Of a stretch of DNA of 64,000 nucleotides, positions 20,886 to 32,214 are shown one piece after another; within the stretch, counting starts at the first letter, position 1, and every line of letters starts with the position of its first letter. Location of the stretch: contig JAAEOJ010000143.1 in NCBI GenBank assembly GCA_024244685.1, positions 1 to 64,000 on the forward strand, read 5' to 3'. The notes beneath the pieces were generated by a model. The model worked only from the letters and a program-made list of their open reading frames with translations. It was not told the DNA's origin and did not search any database. The DNA is from Mycoplasma sp. Lineage in GTDB: Bacteria > Bacillota_I > Bacilli_A > Mycoplasmatales > Metamycoplasmataceae. A program made the translations under genes and the position numbers.

Positions 20886-22685
20886 TTAAATTTTATTTAA
20901 ATTAATATTTTGATAATATTCGTCATTATATTTATGCCTAGGCTTTCTAAATATATAACCACGATTAATTTTAAGTCTTGTTATATTAGAAATTTGTTCT
21001 AAGAAAAGAACTACTGCAATTGTTACAATTATAAATGATGATGCTTTTCCGAAACTATTTATAGAGCTTGTTGCATTTAACATTTCATAACCAAATGAAC
21101 TTATCCCCAATGCTCCCAACATAACTGTTTGTTTAAAGTTAACTTCTAATCTATATATTGCAGTTGAAAATACTTGTGGTTTAACCTCTTTTCAAATAAT
21201 ATATTTCATTTTTGAAAATATACCCATACCAAAAGCCTCTCCAGCAACCAATGTTTCTTTATCTATATTATCTGCAGATTCAGCAATTAATTTTCCCATC
21301 ATTCCTATTGCATGAATACCCAGAGCTAGAGCACCAACAAAGTTTTTACTTTCTATAGGAGCACCTAAAAAGAATATTATGGCATATAAATATGCAGGAA
21401 CAGATCTAATTAAAATTAAAATAAATCTAAATACCGAAGAAACATAAAGTGGAACTATATTTTTTGAAGCAATTAAACCTATTGGAATTGCAAGTATTGT
21501 TCCAATAAGAATTGAACAAATAACCATACCAAGAGCTTCAAAAGCTAATTTAATGGCATTCTCATTTGATCAGGTTGTTATATATTTTCAATCTGGTTTA
21601 AATATAGCTTTTAATAAAATAGGGAATTGATTAGTATTTCTTTGGAATCCTAAGTTTAAATTGATAAAGAAATATATTGTTAATGAAATGATTATTATAG
21701 TTAATATAAAATTTGGTATTCAAATTCTCCTTGGATTTTTAAGTGTTCAATCAATTGCTTCTTTTTCACTCTTAAAATTATTGCTTTTAAAATTTTCGGA
21801 ATAATCTTTAACTTTAAAATCAAGGATATACTTTTTAATTAATCATGATAATAATTCTACAAATATAACAAAAACTACAATTACAAGAATAACTATAAAT
21901 AGGTGTCCTCAAGCATCAGGTATTGATTTATACCTATCAATTAAAACTCCTATACCAGTTAGTCCAACAACACCTAAAATAGAAGCAAAACGAACAGTCA
22001 TCTCAAATGAATATAAACATAATGAAATATACTTCTGTTTAACTTGTGGTAATATACCATTTTTAAATGCAATTCATTTATTAGCACCGAAAGATTCAAG
22101 CATTATTTGAGCATTTAAATCAATAGAATCAAATTCTTCATACATTCATTTAGACATTATTGATGCAACAAAAATTGAAATTGTTAATATACCATTTGTA
22201 TCAGGTAAAAATTCAAACTTAAATAAATAAGCTATTAGTATTGGAGGAAATGCTCTTAATAAAGATAAAGCAATTCTAACAGGAATATATATCGCCTTAT
22301 ATTTTATAGTATTTTTAGAAGCTAAAAAAGCCAATGGAAGAGAACATACAGAACCAATTATTGTTCCAATAAAAGCTATTCCTATAGTTTTTAAAATAAA
22401 TCTTATTGACTTGCTAAAAGTATCTGATATTGTATAAACATCATATTCACCATCATGATAATCGGCAAAATGAAATAACTTTTTAAAATTATCAAAAAAT
22501 GAATGAATAACTGCAGTATCTCCATTTATTTTTGAAATAGAAATAAAAGCGATAATTAAAATAGTAATAGAAATACCTAAAGAAGTTCAAGGAAATTTTT
22601 TATGGACTTCCTGCTTTTTAAAGGCATACCTAAAATTTATTTTTTTAGAAAATCACTTTATTTTTGTGGCTAAATTTTTAAGCAT
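20886..22685 (-). CDS. Double-domain ABC permease (P69 / PhnE-type fused)
   Basis: 599 residues made of two permease halves, each with a binding-protein-dependent EAA-type loop (SMEESFGANKW-like ESFGANKWIAFK in the first half, VAGEAFGMGIFSKMKYI in the second). The fused form matches P69 of the P37-P29-P69 system known from Mycoplasma hyorhinis. Together with the ATPase and lipoprotein it forms an importer; thiamine-type and phosphonate-type substrates have been proposed for this family. The start overlaps the end of the ATPase gene by eight bases. Confidence 0.88.
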
Positions 22686-23667
22686 TTTTTTTACTACGCT
22701 TTCTAGATTTAATTATTGTTAAAGCAGCTTCAACAGCTTCTTCTTCTAAATTATCACCATAAATTGTTTTTAAAGTTTTATAATCCATTTCTTCACTTTT
22801 ACCGTCATATATTATTTTTCCTTCTTTAACACCGATAATTCTTGTTGCATACTTTAATGCTAAATCTACATGATGTAAATTAGCAATAATTGTTATTTTT
22901 TGTTTTTTATTTATATCTTGAAAATTATCCATAATTGATTTGGCCATTATTGGATCTAAAGCACCAACAGGTTCATCAGCTAAAATTATATGTGGGTTTT
23001 GAACGATTGTTCTTGAAAGAGCAACCCTTTGCATCTGACCTCCAGATAATTCTTCTGCCCGAACATAGGCTTTTTTTAACATATTAGTTTGTGCAAGTGC
23101 TTTTAAAGCTCTTTCTTTTTCTTCTTTAGTAAAGATACCAAAAACTTGCCTTCAAACAGGCAATTGAGAAACAATGGCATTTAAAACATTTTGAAGAACA
23201 GAAGTTTTTCCTACTAAGTTATATCTTTGAAAAACAATACCAACATTTTTTCTAACTTTTTTTAATTTTTTCTTAGATGGATTCTTTGATATATCAATAC
23301 CATCAACGAATAAAGATCCTGATGTTATTATATTTAATCCATTAATTGATTTTATTAATGTAGTTTTACCAGCTCCAGATAATCCAATAACAGCGGCAAA
23401 TTCACCTGGGTTAATTTCTAAATTTATATCTGAAAGAGCAACGGTTTTATTTGGTCACACTTTATTAACGTTTTTAAATTTAATTGTATGACTATACTTT
23501 TTGTTTTGTTTTATTGGCTCATTTTTTTGTATTAAAATAAACTTATCTTTAAAATTTTGTTTTATATTATTTAATTTAACAGAAAGCTTATTATTTAAAT
23601 TAATTTTTCATTTTTTTATTTTATCTTTATTTGTATTTTTCATTTTTTTATAATTGCAATAAAGCAT
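22678..23667 (-). CDS. ABC transporter ATP-binding protein (P29 / PhnC-type)
   Basis: 329 residues. A ~75-residue Lys/Asn-rich N-terminal extension precedes the ABC domain: Walker A GLSGAGKTT, signature LSGGQMQR, Walker B ILADEPVGALD, and the H-loop NLHHVD typical of PhnC-like ATPases. I chose ATG 23667 because it follows AGGAG; Met9 (23643) is the next candidate but is 27 bases from that site. It energises the P69 permease and the P37 lipoprotein. Confidence 0.9.
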
Positions 23668-23750
23668 TTTCTCCTGTTTTAAATAATATAAAATAAGATT
23701 TAAAAATCTTATTTTAATAATTTATTTATATTATATAACTATCTTAAATA

Positions 23751-24965
23751 TTATAATCCAAATTCTTTTTTAAATGATTCAAATCCGAATTTATTAAATT
23801 TATTTCTAAATATTTCTTGTGGTTCCATATATGAACCTCCAGAAGTTTCTGATCCGTGACCAATTCTTATTAAGTCTTTTACTTTATCTCATTTTTCTTT
23901 TGTAGGATTTTCGAATAAATCTTTTAATAAGACACCATTTATTTTTTTACCTTTTTTAGCTAATAAAATTGATCTATAAAATGTTGTTTTTTCTGTTTTT
24001 GAATTCATTTCAAGTTCACCTTTTTTATTAAAGAAATATTGTGTATCATTAGCTTTTTTTAATACTTTTTGTAAATCAGTTTCAGCTTGTCCAGCGGATA
24101 CTGGTACATCTCAATTTATTGCATCTCTTGATGCTTGAGCAAACATGTGAATATCTTTTTTACCTTTTTTTACTATATTAGAGAATGTATCGAAAGGTAA
24201 GAAACCTATATCAGATGTTCCACTTGCAACTCTTTCTGATGCTACTGAATAATCATTAGCAACATTAAAGACAACTTTTGTAACTTCTTTTCATTGTTTT
24301 TTTAAACTTGCTTGTAACTTAGGTACAATTTTTTCAGCTGCTCTTTTTAGTCTTTGTGGGTCTCTTGAAGCCACAAATTCTATTGTAATTATACCGTGGG
24401 GTTTTTCTTTACCAAACTTAGAATTATGTTCTTTGAATTTAGATTCTTTAATTGGTTTACCATCTGCTGTTGGTTCTGTTGAAGCACTTGATGTTTGACC
24501 ATCCATTGTATTTCTATAACCTGTATGTCCGTATGTTGAGGTAATAGCATTTTTTTTATCAACCATAAATGAATCCTCTTTGATATTAACTAACTCTGTA
24601 AAAATTTTAGCTAATTGATTATTAACTTCTTTGCTATATCCTGGCTTAGATACTATTCCATCATTTTGAATAGCTTCAGATACTGCTATAATTTCTGTAT
24701 TTTTAAATCCAGTTCCTTTTTTATCTTTTTCAAGAGCTCATTTTTGAATATCCTTGTCAAAATCTTTACGAGCATCTGAATAAATAGGAACTAAATCTAC
24801 TTGTTCTGCTTTTAATATTCTTCCAGCATTTTGATATGATCCTTGATTTATAAAGTGATCAGCTTTACTTGATGTTCCACAAGCAACAACTGTTGCAATA
24901 GGAACTATTGCGACAGTTGTTGCTGCAAAAAACATTCCTAAAGTCCTTTTTTTCTTTAATGTCAT
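23751..24965 (-). CDS. P37-like substrate-binding lipoprotein
   Basis: 404 residues. A lipoprotein signal ends in TVVAC with Cys29 as the lipidation site. The mature part matches the P37/Cypl (phosphonate- and thiamine-like ligand) binding proteins by context and by segments such as ASRDAINWDVPVSAG, DTQYFFNKKG and IGHGSETSGGS. It is the surface receptor of the ABC importer whose ATPase and permease follow. AAGGAG lies before the ATG. Confidence 0.88.
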
Positions 24966-25292
24966 TTTTCTCCTTATTTACATTTTATGTAACATTTAAA
25001 TTATAGTTTATTTAAAAAATAAATATTAGATTAGATTTTTATAACAAAAGGAATTGTTGTTGATTATAATGTATTTTTAAGTATAAAGATATGTTAAAAA
25101 AATATAATATTGAATTATAAAAAATATTTGTTATCATTTTAATTGAATATGAAAAAAAATATAATAAATAACTGAATAATTTTTTTAAAGAAAAAGTATT
25201 TGTTTGTTTTATATCTTAATTTAAATATATAACCTTTTATGGTTATATATTTTTTTATATTTTTTGAGTGTTTTTAAATAAAAAGGAGTTAT
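24966..25292. other. 327-bp intergenic region between divergent p37 and codB
   Basis: Very A+T-rich. It contains several TATAAT-like boxes on both strands, a 27-codon ORF (25149-25232, plus) without a ribosome binding site, and a terminator-like hairpin just before codB. I see no other gene. Confidence 0.6.
25226..25257 (+). promoter_or_regulatory. Terminator-like hairpin in the codBA leader
   Basis: TATATAACC / GGTTATATA, a nine-pair stem with loop TTTTAT, is followed by seven T residues. It is on the coding strand 36 bases before the codB ATG. No plus-strand gene lies just upstream (p37 is divergent), so a leader attenuator is more likely than a read-through terminator. Confidence 0.5.
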
Positions 25293-26519
25293 ATGAAAAT
25301 TAACTATAAAGGTTTTTGAACCATGCTTGCGCTTATGTTTGGTTTCACTATATTCTCTGCTTCTGTAATGTCAGGGGCTCAAATTGGTAAAGATATTAAA
25401 GTATGACAAGGAATTTTAGCTATTATTATTGGTAACTTTATTCTTGCTGCTTATGGTTCTATATTAGCTTGAATATCAAAAAAACAAAATAAAAACTTAG
25501 ATGAAACTTTGAAAAAATCTTTTGGAGAAAAAGGTGCCGTTGTGCCATCTATGGTTATGGTTATAACTCAAGTTGGATGATTTGGTGTAGGTGTAGCAAT
25601 GATTGCTAAACCAATAGCTGGAGCATTAAATATTTCTCCGTGAATTATTGTATTTTTAAGTACTCTGTGTATTGTTTCTACAGCATTTTTTGGAATTAAA
25701 TCACTTACTATAATTTCTACAATTGCTGTTCCATTAGTTATATTGTTAGGTTTTATAAGTATGGGAAATAATGTTCATGGTGGTGCATTCAATGAAGAAA
25801 ATAGTCACAAAAATATAAAAAATATTTTTCAAGCTACAGCTGTAGTTATAGGAACATTTATTTCAGGAGCCACATTTGTTCCTAACTTTGCAAAAGAAGC
25901 GAAAGATCATAAAATAGCATGGAAAACAACTGCTTTAGCATTCTTTGTAGGAAATGGATTAATGATTACATTTGGATTTGTTTCTCAAATTTATACAAAG
26001 GAAACAATTTTTGATTTCATAACAATAACTAAGAATGGTGGCGCAGGAATGGTTATAGTTGGATATATAATATTAATATTAAATGTTTGAACAACAAATG
26101 ATTCAGGGATGTTTTCGATTTCATTGGCATTTAATCATTGGTTTAAATTACCTAAAAAATTAGGTGTTGTTATATTTTCAATAATTGGAGCAGGTGCATC
26201 TTTATGATTGTTTGATAACTTTCTTTGATTCTTAAATTATATGAATAAATTTGTTCCTGGTATTGGTGCAATTGTGATGTTAAATTATTTCTTATTAGAT
26301 GAAAATAAAATAAGTTCTAAGCAAAAAAACATTGTGCAAATATCGGCATTAATTATATTATTGTTTTCAACACTTATTACGTTTATTAGTCAAGTATCTC
26401 CATATTCTCCATTTGCATCATTTGGAATTGCATTAATATGTTATTTATCATTGATTATAATAATTAGAAAGGGGGTAGGTAAAAATGAAAAAGTTATACA
26501 AACAAATAACATTCAATAA
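25293..26519 (+). CDS. codB: Cytosine permease (NCS1 family)
   Basis: 408 residues with about 12 hydrophobic helices, including the family-like TIFSASVMSGAQIGKD start, ITQVGWFGVGVAMIAKP, and WTTNDSGMFSISLAF in the middle. The downstream partner overlaps by 35 bp and is a cytosine deaminase, which fixes the likely substrate. AAAGGAG lies six bases before the ATG. Confidence 0.85.
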
Positions 26520-27699
26520 TCAAGTTGTAGATATTCTTGTAGAAGAAGGTTTAATTAAAAAAATAGAGGCTAATATTAATATTCAAGAAGCAGAAATAAT
26601 TGATTGTAATAAAGGTCTTCTATTAAGCCCTTTTAATGATCCTCACATACATATTGATTCTACATTTACTTCTGGAGAACCTAAATTTAATGAAACTGGT
26701 TCATTATTTGAAGGCATAGAAATTTGAAGACAAAGGAAAGTTAATTTAACAGAAGATGACTTCATTAAAAGAACAGATAAGTTATTTGAAAGATATATAA
26801 TTAATGGAACTCAAAATATAAGAGCTCATATTGATATAACTGGTAATGATGTAGAAATAGTAAAATGAGCAGTAAAACAAAAGCAAAAATGATCTAATAA
26901 ACTAAATATTCAATTAGTTGGTTTCCCGCAAGATGGTATATTATCGAAACCAGAATTTAAAAATAACTTGGAAAAGGGTATTGAATATGGTTTAGATGTA
27001 ATAGGAGGAATACCTCATTATGAACTTTCAACTAAGCATGGTTTAGAATCAATAGATTATCTTTTAAATATAGCAAAAAAGAATAATTTATTAGTTGATA
27101 TGCATTGTGATGAAATTGATGATCCTAATTCTAAATTTTTAGAATACTTAGCTGCTAAAACTTATGATTTAAAAATGCAAGGTAAAGTAACAGCTTCTCA
27201 CACTACAGCTTTTGCAAGATATAATAATGCATATGTAAGAAAGTTGTGAGGGACTTTAGAAAAAGCGAAAATGAATTTTATAGCCAATCCTTTAGTGAAT
27301 GTTCATTTAGGTGGTAGATTTGATAAAAAAGATCCAGGAAGAGGGATAACAAGAGTAAAAGAAATACTAGAGCATAAAGAATTAAATATCGCTTATGGAC
27401 ATGATGATGTAAAAGATCCATGATATCCTTTGGGAGACGGTAATATGCTTCAAGTTTTATTTATGGGTTTACACTTAAATCATTTAACGGGTCATATTCA
27501 AATACAAGAATCAATAAATTTAATAACTAAAAATTCTGCAAAAATTATGAGATTAAAAGATTATGAAATAAAAGAAGGAAATCCAGCTAACTTCATAATT
27601 ATGAATGAAAATAATATATTTGATGTTATTCGTATGATAGATAAAGTTAAATTTAATATAAAAGACGGAAATATAATAAATAAAAAAGCAATAAATTAA
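26485..27699 (+). CDS. codA: Cytosine deaminase
   Basis: 404 residues, amidohydrolase fold. Metal ligands are visible in DPHIHIDST (HxH, residues ~51-59), MHCDEIDD and GHDDVKDPW, the CodA form of the later His/Asp motifs. It converts cytosine to uracil plus ammonia. The ATG lies inside the end of codB behind an AGAAAGGGGG site, so translation is coupled. CodB imports the base and CodA feeds it to uracil salvage. Confidence 0.93.
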
Positions 27700-27716
27700 T
27701 TTTGCTTTTTTTTATT
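27682..27716. terminator. Terminator between codA and ftsH
   Basis: AAAAAAGCAA / TTGCTTTTTT with a ten-base loop spans the codA stop; it can also serve the convergent ftsH gene ending at 27719. Confidence 0.65.
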
Positions 27717-27718
27717 TG

Positions 27719-29734
27719 TTATTTAGTTGTTGTATCATCTTTTGTTTTAGTTTTTGTAGATGATTCTGTTTTATCTTTTGTAGGTGATTCTGTTTTATCT
27801 TTTGTTTTATTATCATCTGGAGATTTTTTTTCTTTAACCTCTTTAATTAAACTTTTAAGATCTGGTTTTTTTGCACCTTGTTTTTTAATTATTTTTTTAT
27901 CTGGTAATTTACCATGTTTAGCGATATGTTCTATTTCTTCAGCAACAATTGTTTCTTTTTCTAATAAAGCTTTAACAATTGCTTTGTGTAAATCCATATT
28001 TTTCTTAATAACATCGATCGCTTCTTTTTCAGCGCTTAGCATAATTGAACGAACCGCTTTATCAATTTCAAATCCAACTTGATCTGAAAATTCTTTATTT
28101 TTCATATAATCTCTTCCAAGGAATGGACCTCCTTGAGGAGATTCATATTGAATTGGTCCAAGTTCTTCTGACATACCGAATTGAGTAACCATAGCTCTTG
28201 CTATTCTAGTTGCTTTTTCTATATCGTTTGAAGCACCAGTAGATACTTCTCCTTTACCATAAATAATTTGTTCTGCTGCACGACCACCCATAAATGACAT
28301 AATCATTGCATATAATTCTGATTTTTTAGAATTGTAAGTTTCTTTTTCTGGAGTCATTAAATTATAACCTCCGGCTTGTCCACGAGGAATAATGGTAATT
28401 TTTTGAACTTTTTGTCCACCTGGAACTTTAATTCCTATAACTGCATGTCCAGCTTCATGTTCAGCCACCATCTTAAGTTCTTCTTTAGAAATAACTCTTG
28501 ATTTTTTAGCTGGTCCAGCCATAACTCTATCAATAGCTTCATCAATTTGTTCTGCTGTAATAATTCCTGTATCTTCACGAACAGATAATAATGATGCTTC
28601 ATTAATAACGTTTTCTAATTGTGCACCTGAATAACCTGGTGTACGTTTTGCTATTTGTTCAAAATTAATATCTTTAGAAATACGCTTACCTTTTGCGTGT
28701 ACTTTAAGTATAGCTTCACGTTCTTTAATATCTGGATTATTTACTGTAATTGTTCTATCAAAACGACCTGGTCTTTGTAAAGCTGGGTCTAGTACATCTG
28801 GACGGTTGGTTGCTGCAATAACTAATAATCCTGTATTATCAGCCATACCATCCATTTCAACTAGTAATTGGTTAAGTGTTTGTTCACGTTCATCATTTCC
28901 ACCACCCATACCAGTACCACGAGATCTACCAACGGCATCTAATTCATCAATAAATATAATACATGGAGAGTTTCTACGTGCTTCTTTAAACATTTCACGA
29001 ACACGTTTAGCACCAACTCCAACAAACATTTCAACAAAGTTTGATGCAGATATAAAGTAAAACGGAACCCCTGCTTCTCCTGCTGTTGCTTTAGCAATTA
29101 ATGTTTTACCAGTTCCTGGAGGCCCACCTAATAAAATTCCTTTAGGTATTTTAGCTCCTGCTGCTTTATATTTTTCTGGTTTTTTAAGATAATCTATTAA
29201 TTCCATTACCTCTTCTTTAACTTCTTCATTTCCAGCAATATCTGAAAAACGCTTATCAGAAGTCATTTTAAGTGCTTTATTATTACCAACTGAAAAAGGA
29301 GAACCACCACCAGATCCGCCGGCTGATTTTCTGGCAAAATATACCATAACAAAAATAATTATTATAACTGGTAATAATCTAAAAAGTAATTGAAGCCATT
29401 GATTTGGAGGTGAGTATGTTTTAGCTGATACTTTTATAAGTGAATTACCATTATCTATTAAACCTTGAAGAAACTTATCTAAAGCTCCTGTTGTTGGAGC
29501 AGAAACTCAATAATCACTATTATGTGTAAATACATGCACTTTTAAGTACATAGGATCAGAAATTATTTCTTTTATAGTGCCAGGTTTAGCTTTAGCTAAA
29601 TCAACTAAATCAGTTCATCTATGGACTTCTTCTTTTTTAAATCAAATATATCAAATTAATGTAGCTGCACCCGCCAACAAAATTATTCAAATAATAAGAG
29701 ATATTCAATTAAACTTTTTTTTGTTTTGATTCAT
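27719..29734 (-). CDS. ftsH: ATP-dependent zinc metalloprotease FtsH
   Basis: 671 residues. Two membrane segments near the N-terminus (residues ~10-28 and ~115-132) flank an external loop. Then come the AAA+ domain (Walker [10 protein letters not shown] at 203-211, Walker [12 protein letters not shown]), and the protease motif HEAGH at 426-430. The last ~45 residues are a low-complexity tail built from repeats of DKTESxTK. It degrades membrane and unstable cytosolic proteins. The start choice rests on a GTGAGAT stretch 8-10 bases upstream and on the full N-terminal membrane anchor. Confidence 0.96.
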
Positions 29735-29779
29735 CTTTTAATCTCACTTTCAATCTTTAAATTATAATTATTATAACAT

Positions 29780-30640
29780 TTATTTTTTAGTAATTATTTT
29801 AATCACTTTATTTTCTTTTTTTATAAATACTTTGTCTTTTATTTTATACTCTCTTTTAGAGTTATCAGCTTCAATTCATTGAATGATTGATTTAATTTTA
29901 TTAGAACTTACTTTTATATCTTTATTATTGTCATGTAAAAAATTAAACACTAATTCATTCTTAAATTTCATATATCCAAAAGTAAATAAAGAAAAATTAC
30001 TTTTACATCATTTTTTATAGTAAATATTAACTTTTTTATTTTTTTTATCTAAAATTCTATTTGATAATTGAAATCATGAAAATTGATCTTTTTTTTCTTT
30101 TGGAGTTAATTTTTCAATTTCTTTTCTAACTTGATTTCTTGTATAAATAGTTTCTGAATTAGAAACATCAATAACATAAGGAATATTTAGTCTTTCACAT
30201 ATGTTTAATATGTCTTGTTTTCAATATTTTTTAATAAATGGTCTCATTATTTTCATTCCATTTACAATTGAAACTCTTTTAATTCCGAATTGTTTTGGTT
30301 TTCTATTATCATTGATTTGCATTATTGCAGTTTCTAAAAAATCATCTTTGTGGTGACCTAATAATAAAGATTTGCATTGATATTTGTCATAAAGATTTTT
30401 AAAAAAATCAAAACGTTTTTTTCTAGCTCATGCTTGAAAATTTTCATCTGGTTTTTCTTTTAGATTTAAAAGAAAAAAAGGTATATCGCGTTCTTTGCAA
30501 AATTTTTCTACTAATTTTTCATCTTCTTTAGATGTTTTTCGTACATTGTAATTAACGTGTGCTACTATTATTTTTTTGTGTTGATTTTTTGATAATAGCA
30601 ACATTGAATCCGGACCTCCAGAAACACCTAATATTTTCAT
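29780..30640 (-). CDS. tilS: tRNA(Ile) lysidine synthetase
   Basis: 286 residues. The PP-loop SGGPDSM lies at residues 7-13, with LLGHHKDDFLET matching the conserved LxxGHHxdDqaET block. It converts the CAT anticodon of tRNA-Ile2 (present at 32047-32123) to lysidine so that it reads AUA. AAGGAG precedes the ATG and overlaps the pth stop, so the pair is co-transcribed. Confidence 0.93.
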
Positions 30641-30649
30641 ATAATCTCC

Positions 30650-31186
30650 TTAATTGAATTTATTCATTGTTGAATTTATATCTTTATTAATAAATTCTTT
30701 AATTGCTTCAATAGCTTTTACTTTTGCTTCATTAATTAAAATCATTTCATCTTTAGTGAATTTACCTAAAACATGCTGAGATGATTCTTTACCTCTTCCT
30801 ATACCTATTTTCATTCTTGGTATTTCATTAGTCCCTAATTTATTTATAATATCTTTCATTCCATTTTGACCACCGGAAAAACCTTTTGGTTTACACATGA
30901 TTTGAGCTGTTGATAAAGACATATCATCATATATAACAAAAATATCATATATATTAATTTTATAAAATTTAACTAAAGATTGGACTGCATTTCCAGAAAG
31001 ATTCATAAAAGTTTGAGGTTTCATTACAATATAATTATCTTTTTTAAAATATAAAGACTGAAATTTATTTTTATTAAATTCTTGGTTAATACTTTCAGCA
31101 AAAAAATCAACAATATTAAAACCAATATTATGTCTTGTATTGTTGTATTCTTTACCTGGATTTCCTAAACCAATAATTAATTTCAT
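30650..31186 (-). CDS. pth: Peptidyl-tRNA hydrolase
   Basis: 178 residues. GLGNPGKEYNNTRHNIGF (residues 6-23) holds the catalytic His and Asn; KPQTFMNLSG and DDMSL blocks follow. It releases peptides from prematurely dropped peptidyl-tRNA. The minus-strand TATAAT (31193-31198) ends six bases before the ATG and there is no ribosome binding site. Confidence 0.96.
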   Translation of the reverse strand: MKLIIGLGNPGKEYNNTRHNIGFNIVDFFAESINQEFNKNKFQSLYFKKDNYIVMKPQTFMNLSGNAVQSLVKFYKINIYDIFVIYDDMSLSTAQIMCKPKGFSGGQNGMKDIINKLGTNEIPRMKIGIGRGKESSQHVLGKFTKDEMILINEAKVKAIEAIKEFINKDINSTMNKFN

Positions 31187-31210
31187 AAGTTTATTATATA
31201 TAATAAGAGT
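31187..31210. promoter_or_regulatory. 24-bp divergent double promoter
   Basis: The whole spacer between two divergent genes contains the palindrome ATTATATATAAT: its left half is the -10 box of pth (minus strand) and its right half the -10 box of the dCMP deaminase gene (TATAAT, 31199-31204). Each box is six bases from its ATG. Confidence 0.75.
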
Positions 31211-31657
31211 ATGAAAAAAATATTAAATTGAGATGAATATTTTATGGCTATGGCAAAATTGTCAGCAAAAAGATCAAAAGATCCAAATACTAAAGTTGGA
31301 GCTTGCATTGTAAATAAAGAAAATAGAATTATTGGTTTGGGTTACAATGGAATGCCTCAAGGAAATGATTCTTTTAAATGAAACAAAGAAGGGGAAGATA
31401 ATAAATATAAATATGTAATACATGCTGAAGCTAATGCAATAATGAATTCAATTAAAAAAATAAAAGGTTCGGTTATATATGTTTCTTTATTCCCTTGCAA
31501 TGAATGTGCTAAATTAATTGCGCAATCAGAAGTTAAAGAAGTTGTTTATGAAAATCATAAATATAAAGGAGAGCTGATATTTGATATATCTGAAAAAATA
31601 TTAAAAGAATGTGGTGTTAAAATAAGACAACTATCAATAGATGAAATAATAATTTAA
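31211..31657 (+). CDS. Deoxycytidylate (dCMP) deaminase family protein
   Basis: 148 residues. The zinc site is complete: His71-Ala-Glu73 and Cys96-x-x-Cys99 (FPCNECAKL). The N-terminal [14 protein letters not shown] and GYNGMPQG segments match dCMP deaminase / ComEB. It converts dCMP to dUMP for thymidylate supply. TATAAT ends six bases before the ATG; no ribosome binding site. Confidence 0.92.
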
Positions 31658-31775
31658 TAATTTATATAACCTTTAAAAATAAAGTTTTATAAATTGTGCT
31701 TTTCAGTTAAAAAATAAACTTAAATTTCTTAAACAATTTTACTTTTTTTTATTATAATTAAAAAGCATAATGTTA

Positions 31776-31781
31776 TATAAT
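31776..31781 (+). promoter_or_regulatory. -10 box of the Pro-Ala-Met-Ile tRNA operon
   Basis: TATAAT lies nine bases before the first base of tRNA-Pro, so the transcript starts at or just before the mature 5' end. Confidence 0.65.
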
Positions 31782-31790
31782 GTGATGAAT

Positions 31791-31867
31791 GGAGAAGTAG
31801 CTCAGCTTGGTAGAGCGCTACGTTTGGGACGTAGTGGTCGAAGGTTCAAATCCTTTCTTCTTCACCA
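31791..31867 (+). tRNA. tRNA-Pro (TGG)
   Basis: 77-base cloverleaf with anticodon stem CTACG/CGTAG around loop TTTGGGA (anticodon TGG), acceptor GGAGAAG/CTTCTTC and encoded CCA. Confidence 0.96.
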
Positions 31868-31870
31868 TTT

Positions 31871-31947
31871 GGGGGGGTAGCTCACTTGGCTAGAGCGCCT
31901 GCCTTGCACGCAGGAGGTAGTGGGTTCGATTCCCATCCTCTCCACCA
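31871..31947 (+). tRNA. tRNA-Ala (TGC)
   Basis: 77-base cloverleaf; anticodon stem CCTGC/GCAGG around CTTGCAC (anticodon TGC). The acceptor GGGGGGG pairs with CCTCTCC using G-U pairs. CCA encoded. Confidence 0.95.
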
Positions 31948-31949
31948 AA

Positions 31950-32026
31950 GTCACGGTAGCTCAGTTGGTTAGAGCATTCGGTTCATACCCGAAAGGTCGA
32001 GAGTTCGAATCTCTCTTGTGACACCA
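31950..32026 (+). tRNA. Elongator tRNA-Met (CAT)
   Basis: Anticodon loop TTCATAC in stem TTCGG/CCGAA, as in bacterial elongator tRNA-Met; acceptor GTCACGG pairs fully. It lacks the initiator's three G-C pairs and C1-A72 mismatch. Confidence 0.9.
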
Positions 32027-32046
32027 AATGGAAATATATTCAACGG

Positions 32047-32123
32047 GGACCTATAGCTCAGTTGGTTAGAGCAACCGGCTCATAACCGGTTGGTCACAGG
32101 TTCGAGTCCTGTTGGGTCCACCA
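32047..32123 (+). tRNA. tRNA-Ile2 (CAT, lysidine-modified)
   Basis: Anticodon loop CTCATAA with flanking ACCGG/CCGGT and acceptor GGACCTA match bacterial minor tRNA-Ile, in which TilS turns C34 into lysidine. tilS is present in this window, which supports the call over a third Met tRNA. Confidence 0.88.
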
Positions 32124-32126
32124 TAT

Positions 32127-32150
32127 CATCCCTTTTAAAGGATGTTTTTT
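32127..32150 (+). terminator. Terminator of the tRNA operon
   Basis: CATCC / GGATG with an eight-base loop and a seven-base T run, four bases after the tRNA-Ile CCA. Confidence 0.75.
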
Positions 32151-32214
32151 TATGTTCTTTTTTATATAACTAATTGGTTATATGTTATAATTAATTTTGA
32201 ATAGAGGAAATAGT

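Noticed and set aside
27725..27800. Direct repeats of about 22-24 bp as a possible mobile or phase-variation element
   Set aside because: They encode the repeated DKTESxTK tail of FtsH in frame, so a coding low-complexity tail explains them.
31950..32123. Two further CAT tRNAs both called Met
   Set aside because: Loop CTCATAA with the acceptor GGACCTA fits lysidine tRNA-Ile2, and tilS is present, so only one is elongator Met.
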